Below are positions 31,781 to 45,460 of a DNA stretch of 64,000 bases, in pieces. Every line of letters starts with the position of its first letter. Position 1 is the first letter of the stretch. Location: assembly GCA_916613615.1 (NCBI GenBank), contig OU744730.1:4309582-4373581 (forward strand). The letters are read 5' to 3'. The DNA comes from Steromphala cineraria (taxonomy: Eukaryota; Mollusca; Gastropoda; Trochida; Trochidae). The notes beneath the pieces were generated by a model, which did not search any database, was not told the origin of the DNA, and was given only the letters and a program-made list of their open reading frames with translations. Made by a program: the position numbers and the translations under genes.

Positions 31781-34330
31781 CCACCGGGAGATTCCAGATT
31801 CAAAAGATGCCATTTAAGGTTCTGGATTTATCTTAATTTACATGATATGGCAGTAGATTGGCAATTTTGGTTAATAATTTTATCAGGGGATTATCGTTTA
31901 GTTATTATGTTTGGGTAGATGAGAATAGATGAGATATAAAATGGTCGCATGCAGTTTTCTCTTGTTACTTGAATATTTTCTCTATGATCAGGTTGAGTTA
32001 TGGGAGTTTGACCCACCGAAGATTATATATTTGGCATAAACAATCTTATTGGGAAAAAATGTAAGTTTTATAAAAACACCATTCCACTGGTCAGTTATGT
32101 TAGTAACATCACCAACTGGTTGAAGCAGACGTTAATCCCAAACCCAAACAAGAGGATCAGGAAATGTCACAAGCTGTTAATTTGTATGTAGGGACAGTGG
32201 GGTTAATTGTAATTTTTGATCGGGGTTGAAGGGGTCTTATGGAGTTGGGAGGGGTTGAGGTTTAAGGGGGAGCGAGTGGATGGGCTATTTATTATCATTA
32301 TGAGCTTTGAATAGACAGTAGAGATGTAGAGAAGGGTTGGGGGTCTTGTTAGCAAACTCAGGGAGTTTGTAGGACTTAGGGGGATAAGATTTAGAATTAT
32401 GGAAGTTGTTTGGCTTGAATATAATGATTAGCAAGACACAACATTGATTTATGAACTTTGCAGGTGGGAAATTTCACCTCAATTTTATTTTTAAAATTTA
32501 AATATTTTTAAAGGACAATGCAATTTCTCTAGTACTTTATAATTGTCATTATTATCATTTCCTTAATTTACATGTTTTTAAGTGAAAATAAGTTTACATC
32601 GAATTTGTCCAAATTTGATATATAAATGATGTTAGATCATGGTTGTGATCAATAATAACTATAATAGCTGATTTTTCAAATTGTACTCAATATTAAGTAA
32701 ACATGATTTAGTAACTAAGTTAATGAAAAGAAATAGGATTATGATTCTTTTTCATAAGTAACTAACCTCATGCTATCCAATATTTACTCAATTATAAAAC
32801 ACTAAGCAAAAAATAGAGATTATATCAATCTTTAGGTAGAAAAAATTAAAGATTTAGGTCCAAATTGCAATAAATATGAATGTTAGATTTGTAGACTTTA
32901 TTTTAAGAATTAAAGATTTAAGTTAAAATGATGGGGTTATTTTTTAGTATTGAGTAAAAAATTCTATGAAATATAGTTAAAGTATTTAATAGGCAGTATA
33001 ACACTATTTCAATGGGTAGGATTTATCATTTAGGAAGTCATATGATGGTTACCAACCAGTAAATGAATTTAATCACACATGCCATTTTGTGAGAAATATT
33101 TAATAAGTATTTTTGACACCTCTCACAGCCATCAGAAAAGATTTGTGTTGAGAAAGACGCGACTTTAATCACAATTTGTGGATTATATTAAACTCAACAG
33201 AAAGGCTGATAAGTGTAATAAGGTTTTCATATTGAATGTCATATACGTCAATAAATGGTTTCAATATGACAACGCCACTTAGTGGTTGATCCCTTCGCGG
33301 TGTTGGAATTCCTTTCGACACTTGCAGATAACGCGACACTTTTGACACTTCATATGCAGGGAAATATTCTATCATACAAGTGTAATTTGGTTTTATAGGA
33401 TTCCCTGTCATTGTTTTCAGATCCAATTAGTTATTTGGAAATTTTGAAAAAAAAATGATTTTTTATATTTTTTGTCTTGTTTATTTTGGAGCAAATAAGC
33501 ATGCAAATGTTATTAACTTTTGATAGGTTTGATTGTCATCTTTGTAAGGCTTGAATTGTTATAAGGTTTTTATCTTTTTTTTATATACATGCTGTGTTTT
33601 TATGAAAGGCATATTATACAGAAAAAGACAGATAATTTATTGTGATAATTTCCATGTCATTCTTGCCAGATGCAATTTGATTTCAGAATGTATTTAGGTT
33701 TCATAAAAATATATTAATGATGAAATGAATACCTATTTTTTTACCTATTATTTTTATAATGTATATGTCCATTAGAAGAGGGTTATTTACATTGAATGTC
33801 ATGTTTTTCAATGTTAAGCTTTTTCTTGATAAATGTAAATAAAAGTTTTTGAATATTCCAAAAATGTTATAAATAGACCTTTCTTTTTGTGAATTTTATT
33901 ATTTCAAACACTCCAAGCCTGCTAAAACGTCAAATTGTGCAGATGGCTCGTAATCCTTGTCACTAATTGACGGGAAAGTAAAAGTGACCCCTATGGACCA
34001 GTACTCATTTCAGAAATACAGCAAAGTATGAATGATAGTTTCATCTGATTTTAATGAGATTTTGAATTATGGTTACCATTTTAGCTGATGAATTGAGTGC
34101 TAAAACATTCCTGTTTGCCATATTACTGAAATAACAAACTATCAATGAAACAGGATTTTTTAAATTGGCTGTTTATTTCAGATACACTACTGAATAGAAT
34201 AAAGTACACTGTTTGTCAAATATTTAAGTACATTTAGTCACATTGCACAGTAGTGTAGGTTATTGAAGGATATTCCAGAAATGTTATGAGAATACCTGTC
34301 AAAGGGTTAAATTGTGGATTCTGTTCCAAT
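31781..34330. other. AT-rich noncoding
   Basis: No gene, RNA or clear repeat. A small GC-balanced patch lies at 33240-33420. Confidence 0.45.
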
Positions 34331-34334
34331 TTAA

Positions 34335-34671
34335 AGGGGCAGTAGCATGTTTTTAGGGGGAACATAAAGTTATGTCAGGAAAATAAAAATAAATGGTTCC
34401 ATTTGAAAGACAATGTATCTAAACTAAATGAAGCAGTAACAAATAAAAGTAATGAATTAAAGTTCAGCCATGCTATTCTTTTTCTTGCATTCTTGAATTA
34501 AAGGTGTTCACACACAAATGGCCATTTATGCGAATCTTTATAATTTGTTTTCTGACTATGGGTGATTGGTTTGTGTAATGAGATTTTTGACACTATCAAA
34601 ATAATACATTTAGCATTAACTCACAATTATCAGTGAAAGATTGAGTTGAATGTTAAAAAAATGTGCTACCC
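34335..34671 (+). mobile_element. TTAA-flanked MITE, copy B (degenerate right end)
   Basis: Same orientation as copy A: starts AGGGGCAGTAGCATG after TTAA (34331-34334). The right end is worn to GTGCTACCC before TTAA at 34672-34675. Confidence 0.78.
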
Positions 34672-34795
34672 TTAATTTTATAAGATATATCAGATCTATG
34701 CATACTTGTATTATGGTTGAATCTTCATGATATGTTTTAGAAAAAATCAAGTAATATTCTTACATTTCATGATGATAGAATGAATGATATTTTTA

Positions 34796-34976
34796 TGCCC
34801 CCTTATTCGGAGATTCCGGGGGTATATTGTTTTTCACCTGTCCGTCTGTCCGTCCGTCTGTCCGTTTGTCCACAAAAACTTTAACCTTGGTCATAACTTT
34901 TGATTGGTCGGAGCTAGGTCTTTGATACTTGACAAATGCATCCGGGGGCATTCGTGTTTCACAAACACATCTTGTT
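34796..34976. mobile_element. GTCCGTC-type repeat element with TGCCCCC...GGGGGCA ends
   Basis: Begins TGCCCCCTTATTCGGAGATT, then CCGGGGGTATATTG, the tract TGTCCGTCTGTCCGTCCG, GGTCATAACTTTTGATTGG, and CCGGGGGCATTCGTGTTTCAC. This dispersed type is common in marine invertebrate genomes (recollection, not searched). Confidence 0.6.
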
Positions 34977-35512
34977 CATGAGATGATTTTGATTTAAAAA
35001 GTCATATCATATGAAGAAGATGTCTTGTTCTTTAAAAACTTCTCATACGGAAATAAAATTTATTATTATAAATGCTTCCAGAAATGACACTGAGGATAAT
35101 TATTACATTCATAACCATCAAGTGCTATTTAGTCTAATCGAAAGGAAACATTTATCATTTAACCAAAGATATTATCATTTATTTATCAGATTTTCTTTGA
35201 AAAGATTTAAATTTCTTGATGATCTGAAATGTCGAGTTAGCAATATAATAGCATTAAAATTGATTCCCCACAGAATATTAGTTTGAAAATCAAATCACAT
35301 TATCTCTTAAGAATAAATAATGATAGGCAAGATAATTTTTAGTAGTCCCCTGTGGCTTAGGATGCATTTTCACTGGTGATCGTTGCAAGATATTAGCTAA
35401 AATGCTAGATTCTCTGTAACATTAAATTCTTCTCTGTCCATTTCATTATAAGTGGACAACTAATGTCAATTTCTTGTGAATTGATATGTTATTCAGTTTT
35501 AATATCCTCGTC
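34977..35512. other. AT-rich noncoding
   Basis: A 91-codon frame (35011-35286) has no recognisable motif and AT-driven composition, so it is not called. Confidence 0.4.
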
Positions 35513-35516
35513 TTAA

Positions 35517-35865
35517 AGGGGCAGTAGCATGGTTTTTTAAAATTTGTATTTACAATTTTTCACTGATAAATGTATGTTGATGCTAAATGTATTAATTTGT
35601 GTCATAAATCTCATTACACAAGCCAATCATCCATAGTTGGAAGACAAAGTATGAAGATTCACAAAAAATCCATTGGCGGCCATTTTGGTGAACACTTTTT
35701 TTTCATTTTGTGTAAGAAAAAGGAATCACATGGCTAAAATTTGCAATATATATTTGAATTATTACTGCTCCATTTTGTTTGAATACGTTGTCTTTCAATT
35801 GGAACCATTAATTTTCATTTTCCTGACATCACCTTATATTCCCCCTAAAAAGTGCTACTGCCCCT
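35517..35865 (-). mobile_element. TTAA-flanked MITE, copy C
   Basis: Inverted relative to copies A and B. Flanked by TTAA at 35513-35516 and 35866-35869. Ends AGGGGCAGTAGCATG and GTGCTACTGCCCCT. Contains CCATTGGCGGCCATTTTG and TTGGAACCATTAATTTTCAT. Confidence 0.9.
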
Positions 35866-35869
35866 TTAA

Positions 35870-36727
35870 AACTTAACCAATATTTCACATATTGAGTATT
35901 TGTTGACCATCCTAAAGGATTTTGTTAATAAGTTTTTTACTTTGATCATTTAATAGCTGTTTTGGTCTTGTATTGGTATTTACTCCAGACGATCAAAATT
36001 AAATTTTGCCGTGAGTTATTACTGTTGGAAGTCCCATTTACTTATGTTTGTTAAAAGGGACAGTAATATTTGGTTATTTTTTGTGGAAACTTAATTCAGG
36101 GGACTTTCCTGTTAACAAATATCTATGATATTTACATGATTATTTCACACTTAACTTGAAATATTTTAGTTAAGTTAACATTTGTTCAAGATTTAACAAT
36201 TTGACATATTTCTGAAGGAATATTATACCAGCCTTATACCAAGAATAAAACAGTATTTCAGTTTAACAGTGAATTATGCAAATTCTTTGTTCATATCCCA
36301 GTAGACAAGGTGTTCATGGATTATCAACTTCTTTATTGTAGAGTGTAGCGACATTTTGGTCTAGATTTTTCAAGCAAATGGGAAAATGGGAGTACAGCAA
36401 TTTGTACATAAGGACATGATGATGTATCATTTTTGACTTGGCTTTTTGTATTATTACCATACATAACAAGACATGATGTGACCGGTGACCTTATCCTCAG
36501 GTCGTGACCTTAATGGAAGCACATTATAACAGTATTTCAAAATGTCATAAACTATAACATACATTTCTCTTATCTCTAGGTTGGGAAAATCACACATGAA
36601 TTAAACGATTGACATGATAAGGGGGCTAGACAACAAATTAGTTTTAAATCCTCATTTGTACTTCCAGTTTTCCTGCTTAGATATAGGTTTGAATTTGAAG
36701 TTTAAATAATGTTTCTTTATTTCAACA
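35870..36727. other. noncoding; relic of the 254-bp MITE family near 36312-36412
   Basis: TCAACTTCTTTATTG, GCGACATTTTGGTCTAGAT, TTCAAGCAAATGG and GAGTACAGCAATTTGTACA follow the order of the left half of the MITE at 1023-1276. The rest is AT-rich. Confidence 0.6.
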
Positions 36728-36731
36728 TTAA

Positions 36732-37088
36732 AGGGGCAGTAGCAAGTTTTTTGATAATCTTATATTTTAAAATATTCACTGATAATTGTACATTTATGCT
36801 ATAATGTATTGATTTGGTAGTGTCAAAAATCGTATGACACAAGTCATTTATTCATAGTCAGAGGACAAAGTTTGAAAATTCACATAAAATCCATTGGCGG
36901 CCATTTTGTGTGAACACCTTTAATTCATTTTGTGCAAGAAAAAGGAGTCGCATGGTTGAACTTTACGTTATATATTTGAATTATTACTGCTCCATTTAGT
37001 TTAAATACATTGTCTTTCAATTGGAACCATTAATTTTCATTTTCCTGACATCACCTTATATTCCCCATAAAAACGTGCTACTGCCCCT
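36732..37088 (-). mobile_element. TTAA-flanked MITE, copy D
   Basis: Flanked by TTAA at 36728-36731 and 37089-37092. Ends AGGGGCAGTAGCAAG and CGTGCTACTGCCCCT. Same inner sequence and orientation as copy C, 0.9 kb away. Confidence 0.9.
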
Positions 37089-37092
37089 TTAA

Positions 37093-37975
37093 AAGACATT
37101 TAAAAAAGGAAAATATTTTAATAACACAAGAAATGTCCCCTTTTCTTTTTGAGGGTTCTGTTGAATTTTAAGTTTCAAGAATGTTTGGTTATTAATTAAA
37201 ACATAAAAGACATTGAAGAAAAGGAAATATTTTAATAAATACACAAATGGTAACCTCCCTTCTTATGAAGGAGGTATGTTGAATTCGACGTCTAAAAATT
37301 TCTGGTTATTCATTAATAAAAAAGACTTTTAAGAAAGGAACTTTTTTTAAGATACCGGGTAAGTTACTTCTCCTATATAACCTTTTGGAATTAAGAAAAA
37401 TTATTCCGCATTTGTTTTTCACATACATACTTGCAGAATTCTCTTTTTCTGAATATGATATATATTCTACTACATTTCCATCTAGAATCGCCCATAGGTT
37501 TCCATTTTACTTCTATTTTCTTGTTATAATAGAATCACATTTTCTTAATATCTCTTTTAAGATTAAATAAGCTTATAATGCCCTTGTTTATGAGGAAAGG
37601 CTCATATGACTGATGGGAAGAGGATGATTATTGTATTTAATCCGAGTACTACTTTCAACATTATTCAAATTACAATTTATTATTGACATCAACCTGCTGT
37701 GCTCTTCTTATAATGTTTTTGGGGATCAAATAATTAATCCTCATTCTGTGTTTTTATGGTTGTAAATGTAGTTGATTTATATCGAAACAGGTCATAAACA
37801 GTAAATGATTTTAAACACATTTGGTTTTTGGACAACTTTGAAAACTTTGTAAATATTGCAGCAAAATGTTCATATTTCTTTGAAACATGTGAATAGAAAT
37901 TGCAAACAAACTTACATTTGTACACTTTGTGATTGAATGATAATTTTGATAAATGGTTGAACTTTTGTTTTGAGG
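37093..37975. other. AT-rich noncoding
   Basis: Holds two weak copies of a phrase (AAAGACATT..AAGAAAAGGAAATATTTTAATAA) at 37090-37330. No gene. Confidence 0.45.
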
Positions 37976-38000
37976 ATAATGATGATGATGATAATGTAGG

Positions 38001-38034
<34 letters not shown>

Positions 38035-38093
38035 AATGTAGGTGATGATGATGATGAAGATGTAGGTGATGATGATGATGATGAAGATGTAGG

Positions 38094-38124
<31 letters not shown>

Positions 38125-38189
38125 GATGTAGGTGATGATGATGATGATGATGTTGATGATGATGATGATGATGATGATGATAATGTAGG

Positions 38190-38220
<31 letters not shown>

Positions 38221-38228
38221 GATGTAGG

Positions 38229-38259
<31 letters not shown>

Positions 38260-38285
38260 GATGTAGGTGATGATGATAATGTAGG

Positions 38286-38325
<40 letters not shown>

Positions 38326-38393
38326 GATGTAGGTGATGATGATGATGATGAAGATGTAGGTGATGGTGATGATGATGATGATGAAGATGTAGG

Positions 38394-38424
<31 letters not shown>

Positions 38425-38528
38425 GATGTAGGTGATGATGATAATGTAGGTGATGATGATGATGATGATGATGATGAAGATGTAGGTGATGATGATGATG
38501 ATGAAGATGTAGGTGATGAAGGTGATGG

Positions 38529-38563
<35 letters not shown>

Positions 38564-38567
38564 TAGG

Positions 38568-38640
<73 letters not shown>

Positions 38641-38655
38641 AATGTAGGTTTGGTA
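37976..38655. repeat. (GAT)n microsatellite with GTAGGT interruptions
   Basis: Nearly 0.7 kb of GATGAT runs broken by AATGTAGGT and GAAGATGTAGGT spacers, themselves repeated. The pure run at the end is about 90 bp. It gives poly-Asp and poly-Ile frames that are not genes. A shorter (GAT)n patch follows at 38815-38848. Confidence 0.95.
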
Positions 38656-38813
38656 GTGGTGATGAAAAAGTTTAAGACCTGAAGATGATGATGAAGAAAA
38701 GGTGTTGATTTTCATTATGATTGGGGTGAGGATGAAAACAATGTATACATACTGATGATGATGATGATTATGGTGTTGGTGGGGGCAGATATGATGATGA
38801 AGTTAAAGACCTT

Positions 38814-38847
<34 letters not shown>

Positions 38848-40490
38848 GGACAAAGATATTGATTGTGATTACGATGATGAAAACAATGTAGATGATTTTT
38901 ATTATGAAGAAATTATATTGGATTAAGAGGGTGAATTAAGGTGATAATGATGATAATGTATAAATAACGATAAGTAATATTTAATCTTTGTCTGAATTAT
39001 TTGTCTTTACATATCCAGCTGTTCAACATTTTGTCAGCCATTCCAAAATCTTATTTTCAATTTATTTTTTTGCCAAAATACAATTCACCCACATCAGCCA
39101 ACAATGTCAAAGGTTTTTGAATTTCTCACAGGAAAGTGGTTTAACAATTAATGTGATTATCCCGGTACATATCCTAGCTGATTTGACGGGCAAGGCAGAG
39201 AGATAATAATTCACCTCGTAGCAAAAAAATAGTAAAGCATTTCAAGTACGGGCTATAAAATGTTCAACCAGATAGGTGGTCCCACACTTCAGAAGTTTTT
39301 TCAATTTACTTCATTTTCTTGTTTTCTTCATTTTCTTGCCTTCTGTATGATTGGACGGCTCAAGATAAGCGTTGTGTCCGTTGTGTCGGTAATGTTTCAT
39401 TTAGCAACTCACATTCGTCTAGCTTTCACAGCAAACTCTGACACGGCTATAGTTATGAAAAATTTCATCTGACTGTCACTTGCCTTTCTTTTTTTCTCAT
39501 TTTAGGCTTTTCCATCCATTCTTGTCGGAGACCGGGAGTTAATATGCAATTACAACCAAGGCTGGTGGGTCTTATGGTTCCATGCTTTGAATTTTGTCCC
39601 GCTTTGAGATGAATAGGCTGTTATCCCACATTCATCATTCCTTGTCACAACGATGAGAGAAGGAGATCCAACTCAGATAAAGCTAGTAATTGCTTCACAA
39701 GCCTCATTATTTTATGAAATATAAGACAAGCACCATATTCCTTTCTGTCCCCGGCTTGACAATTTATTAAACTTCTTTTGATAGAGGTCGTTACCGAGAG
39801 CAGCTGAGGCCGATGTCACTTTATCAAACAATTTATGGGCCGCGGAAGGTCACAAAATTGAAATATTGCCGGACCTCGGGTTAAAGGATATTTGAAAGGA
39901 TGACAGGCCATTACAGCCCGTCTCTTCTAAGAGGACGGTTACATGATGCCGCTGGACTGTCCTATGATTTATGACTTTGCAATGGAATTAAAACGGAAGG
40001 ATCTCTCTGGAGAAGATTATGGAAATAATTTCGGTGCAGGAGGGCGCGTAAGGTGCAAGCTCTTTGACCCATCTGTCAAATATGGACGACCTTCCATACG
40101 AAATGTATTTGTTGGATCACGTTGTATTAACGGGTCGACAAATTCTGAATGAAGGATAAATCATGAAATAAACACTCCATATTCATTAGATGTTTTTTAA
40201 TGAGAAATCACGTCCAAAGCTTTCCTGCGATTTGTATTCATTTTCAATGCTGTCGTTGGTCTTTTGATTAGATCTCGGGATGGATTTTGGTATTAAGTGT
40301 TATTAAACATGACATCAGACAGAATCAGATTTTGAGTTTGTTTTAAGATGTTTATAATCTAATCAAATCTTATTTCATGTTTTGATTTTTGTATGTTTTG
40401 ATTTAAGAAAACTGGTTTCATATTCATATGTATATGGAAAGTTCCCCACCATAAATATGATCTTATAATTCATTAGATCCATATTCCTAA
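38656..40490. other. noncoding; repeat-poor island at 39100-40300
   Basis: After GAT-rich debris, 39100-40300 is GC-balanced and free of repeats. It contains no convincing gene (the frame at 39943-40152 has no motif). It is a candidate regulatory island. Confidence 0.4.
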
Positions 40491-41108
40491 ACAAATATAT
40501 CAATACCAATATTTATGCCATTACCATTACCCATGTACATACCCAAACTCATACAATTACCATTACTTATACCGTAACTTATACTATTACCAAAACCATC
40601 TCAATATTCTTGTAAAAATACCTATAACACTACCTGTACCAGTGCCCATATGAATAACCATACCTATATTAATACCATCATACATATCAGATACCACAAC
40701 CCATATCAATTCCCATGCCCATCCCAATACCAATGATCAAAGCCATACCATTGCCTATACCCATATCATTGCCCATACCATTGCCCATACCTTTGCCCAT
40801 ACCCATATCATTGCCCATACCTTTGCCCATATCCATATCATTGCCCATACCTTTGCCCATACCCATATCATTGACCATACCATTACCCATATTGTTACCG
40901 TTACCATTCCTTACCTGTCCCTATCCCAATCCCCATATCAATTCCAATACCCATATCATCACCCAGACCAATGCCCATACCATTGCCCACAACCATAACT
41001 ATAATGCGCTTTACCCATACCAATACCAACACCAATACCAATACCAATACCTATACCTATACCTATACTTATACTTATACTTATACTTATACTTATACTT
41101 ATACTTAC
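40491..41108. repeat. CCCATACC/ATTGCC minisatellite with TATACT tail
   Basis: Six-base units CCCATA, CCATTG, CCTTTG and CCAATA alternate through 40500-41035 and decay to a TATACC/TATACT run to 41106. The open frames (GMGNDMGMGKGM or LPIPIPLPIS) reflect the 6-bp period. Confidence 0.88.
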
Positions 41109-42958
41109 TGGCCTCTAGATTTTATCTAAAGCATAAAAAGGGGGTATAAGGCAAGTCCCCTCAATGACCCCATAATATCTAGCATCAAAACCCCACCTGG
41201 CACCCCATATAAACTCTGTATAAATATCATCACTGTATCATAACCATAACTAGGAGTGCACCGATTCCCCGACACAATCTTGTAAGCGTTATCGGCCTAA
41301 TAAGGAGGAGTCAGAGTTCACAGATATACCCCATTCCTCATCCCCCTCCCAAACAACTCCTCATTCCTGCAGTCCCCCATCATGCCATAGCCTGTCAGAA
41401 GCACTCTATATGGAGTGAAATATGTCCATCCTGACATGCCTCGGTATAATATTGCCCCATAATTCCATGCTGCAAATTCATCCAGGCTTTCTTGGTCACG
41501 CTTGACTTCAGATTGTAATCATGCGTATCCCCTCCAAAGTTCTTACCCTTTAATATCAATATCATAGCTGCCCGCCCCTTGTGGAGGCCATTTGCTGGAA
41601 AATTAAACCATTAAGTTTCGATGTACATAAAAAATGTCTTTAAGTACAGCATGTTAAGACATGGAAAGATCTTGAAAATGTCAGATTTGCTAGAGAGGCC
41701 GTAAGTCACAACTTACATGAAGCGTTTAGGTTACCTGGTGCTTTATTCCTCTCAAGTCTTTATCTTTCATTCTCTCATTCAAATTTATCCAAGGGACCCT
41801 CAAAATCTAGAATATATTCATTTTCCCTTATTAACTGAGACCAATATGATATTATGTTTTGACACCTTTTCTCATGCTAGTTTGTTCCATATATCCATTA
41901 TCTTTTCAAATTTTTATGTTCCTTGGACCAAATTGTTATGTCTCTCAAATTTCAAATTTCTCAAAGCAGGGGAAGAATTAACAGAAGGAGCCTGAATAAG
42001 TCCAAATAAATTTTAAAGATATTGATTACTAAATATCCTTTCATTGAAAATGTTCATGTTCTTTTTTTTTGACTTCTTGACCCTTCACCCAACATTTTGT
42101 GTATGCCTGGCCCTTTTAAAGGCACTTTTGTCAATTCCCCAAATTGATAGAACATAACAGAACAGATAACCCAAGATGTTTTTTCTTCAGATAAGATATA
42201 TTTTTATTCAGATTATCCATATATATAGACAAAGAGTAAGGTATTATGTATCCAGCCCACAGCTTTATATGACCATTTTAGTGATAACTATAATGATAAT
42301 GATGATATTGATAATGATAATGCATTTATAAAGTGCCTACACTCCAGTTAAAAACTGCTCAGTGGCATTGACACAGAGAAAGTTCAGGGTAGAAGTGAAC
42401 ATCTTTTAATCAATCAAAGTAGGGAAATGAATTTGCATGGTTGAACAAACTTGGTATCTTTCTTTATTGTAGCAAGGGGTAAAAATCAAAATTTACACCA
42501 TCATGACCCCAACATGTTAATATTTTTTTAAATAAGATAAGATAAGATAAGATAAGACTTTTTCATCCCGAGCTCATACATACATACCTAACTATAAACA
42601 AAACATGTGTGAAGAGTAGGGCTCATTGTTTTTAACAAAGAATATATGTCTGATTTGTTTATATACTGTTATATTTGATAAAAATAGATTTTTGACACTT
42701 TTGTAAAAAAACTCAAAAAGCAATTTGGAAGTATTTGTTGACTGATTATTAAACTCCTGAACTTGTCAAGTTTAAAGTTTGACCTTACAAATTTTAGTTT
42801 GTTTCTGAATTTCAAACATATGATAAAACAAACTGAGGTGTAAACTTTCTTTTGTACCTCAGTATAGTTAATAAACTTTTACAGTTTTGAATCCTATATC
42901 ATGCTGCTTGTTTTAGTTCCTGGAATGGTCTGACGGTATGATTTTTAGCAGGTAAACT
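41109..42958. other. noncoding; AAGAT pentanucleotide run at 42533-42557
   Basis: 41160-41600 is GC-balanced. 42290-42400 contains a GCATTTATAAAGTGCCTACACTCC-like fragment that may belong to a dispersed repeat. (ATAAG)5 lies at 42533-42557. No gene. Confidence 0.45.
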
Positions 42959-42959
42959 T

Positions 42960-43278
42960 GGGGGGAGGGATAGCGCAGTGGTTAGTACGTTTGGCTTTGG
43001 ATCAAGAGGTCCATGGTTCGAATCCTGCCAGGGACTTGGCAACTTTGTCGAGTAGAGAACTATTCTGCATGCAGTCAGGTTTGAGTGCAATGCTACACTG
43101 AATTTCAGCGCAGTACCACCAATGGTTCGCTAGTTGCAGCCGATGCTCGCAGGTTTCACCACAATGCATAACCAGAACGGTGTTGCGGGCTTTCTCCCTG
43201 CAATAATACTAGCAAATACTAGTGAAATACTCTTGAAAGCGGCGATATACCTCAGATCACCTCACCTCACCTCACCTC
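42960..43278 (+). mobile_element. tRNA-derived SINE (family A), full-length-like copy
   Basis: A tRNA-like head (A box TAGCGCAGTGGTTAG near 42971; B box GGTTCGAATCC near 43015) leads into the family body (GTAGAGAACTATTCTGCATG, GCTACACTGAATTTCAG, GTTCGCTAGTTGCAGCCGAT, GCGGGCTTTCTCCCTGCAAT, GTGAAATACTCTTGAAAGC). It ends in a CACCT repeat tail at about 43258-43278. It is not a functional tRNA: the acceptor arms do not pair. Confidence 0.85.
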
Positions 43279-45460
43279 TAGGTTGTTTTCTCATAAAACT
43301 TAAATTTTTTTCAATAATAATTCAATACATTACTAAAGCAATAAAATTCCACCTTATCCAATTTGAATGATGAAGTTGTACGGATTGCTTAAGATCAATG
43401 ATATCAAATGTCAGAAATGTCTAAGTCATTTAGTCTCAAATATGACATTACCTTCTTTTTTAATTCTGGAGATGAACAAATCCAAATTGGCTTGTAATCA
43501 AATTTTTTGTCAATTTAAAATATAAATATCAGATAAATTGTTGATTAACACAATAATGTACTTTCAGATAATCATAAACACGCTCGTTACTGAGAGGAAT
43601 ATGTCCTTTACTCAATGTTAGTTGAAATTCAAGAGTATTATCACAAGATAATGGTCCAAGCCATTTGAATCTTTCCCATAAAAGCAAAACAATGGTAAGT
43701 CCTGTTATTTTTCTTCTCATTAAAAACCAATTTTCTCCTTTAGGGAATAATTAGAATATGGCAATGAAACAGAGCTATAATTTCCATAGAATTTGGCCAA
43801 TAAGAAAACAGATTGAAAATTGTTTTTCTTAAATGTCACTTTGCAGCGATGATAATTATATTATTGAATACCAAAGAAATGGGTGATTTATTCATATAAC
43901 AATGATTCTTGATTTACGACTGAAATAATCTACCTTGGGTGAGTTTTTGACAATTAAGCGATATTCAACTTTTTTAATGTGACAATCATATCGATTATAA
44001 TCGAGTGAAATTTGATTAATTTTGAAATTTTTTGTGTCACATTTGTTCTCTACACGACTGTTTCTATTTCAATTCTAATATTTCTATACTAAATATATAG
44101 TAAATTGTCAATTCAAAAATAAAGAACCAATTTGATTACTTGTGAGTTTTTGTGACCTTTTGTTCTCTTTAGTTCTATTTCAATAAAATATATTTAGCTA
44201 ATGCATTGAAATATTCTAAGCAAATCAAAAAATAGCCTTATGACTTTTTGTTCTTTATAATATTTTTGTAATTCTATTTTCATTACATATGTTGTTTTGG
44301 TAAAGACACATACTAATAGCATATAGTTTTCATAAGTCTTTGGGTTGGTAAAATGTTTTACAATTGATTGAGTTCACTCTTACTTGTTATCCAACAAACA
44401 TATTCTATATATATCTTTAATGTGAAATCTTCAACCAAGACAACCAAATTTTGAATGCTTTTCGAACTATTAATAAAAACCACGCTATGATTGTTGCAAA
44501 CCCAATATAATTGTACATATTGCATGTATGATTTATATGACACTGGTTACGTTTTATCACATAAACTTTAACAATATGTGAATATTGTCATATTGTATCA
44601 CAAATTAATAGCTTGAAAGATATTTACTTTTATGAGATATGTCTTTTAATAAAATCATATTGCAAAATTCATATCTCATAAATTTTTCATATCAGGGTAC
44701 ACATGATAAATGTGCATACCAGACAAAATTAGTTTCCCTATGACACTCCTTACAACCAAAACATGCATCTTCATATAGACGATTCTTTATCTGTACGAGA
44801 GGCGAGGCTGTATTTCATCGACAGCTATATATGATCTTAACAAGACATGTACACCCATCAAACTCCACTCTCTATAGTTATTAACTTTTATTACAACTAC
44901 TGTTTGTCAGTCAACAAGATTTCACATAGAAATCAACCCTTACCATAACAATAGGGGACTCAATACACAACCCTGTTTGCTTTGTAACTTTTACCAAACA
45001 TTGGCGCCTCTTGAGCGCCAGATTTACAACTCTACCCCAACATTCAAGAAGGAACTATGTTGCATATCACATATGAATAAAATATGATGCATTATAAATA
45101 ATGCTTTATGTCCAATAAGCACTTATTGCACATGTGCGCTGACGTTTTTTCCTGAGATTGCAGTTTTATTGGCGTATTTCAACAGGAATGTCATCAAACA
45201 AAATCTTGATTAAACAAAGCCATCGTAAAGTGAAAACCTCATGATTTGTGAACAAACAGTACTTGATATAATTTATGGTTTGTGTTCCTGATTCGACTTT
45301 ACAAAGTTTCACATTTGAAAGCAGCTACCAGTTGTAATTTATGCACAAAATATTTATGATTAAGGTGATTGGTGGACGAAGATTTAGATAGACTAACATA
45401 TAGTCCCTGAAAAAAAAGAGTTCATGACTCATTATTTTTAGTTTTTTAGTTTTTAGTTTT
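43279..45460. other. AT-rich noncoding
   Basis: No gene or clear repeat. Slightly more balanced at 44690-45200. Confidence 0.45.

Noticed and set aside
35011..35286. 91-codon plus-strand frame as a small gene
   Set aside because: No recognisable motif, no splice or promoter context, and AT-driven amino-acid content.
37912..38715. Poly-Asp and poly-Ile frames
   Set aside because: GAT microsatellite read in two directions.
40687..41149. Met-Gly and Pro-Ile repeat frames
   Set aside because: Six-base repeat artefacts.
42960..43040. Functional tRNA gene
   Set aside because: A and B boxes are present but the acceptor stem does not pair, and the head continues into a SINE body found elsewhere in the window.
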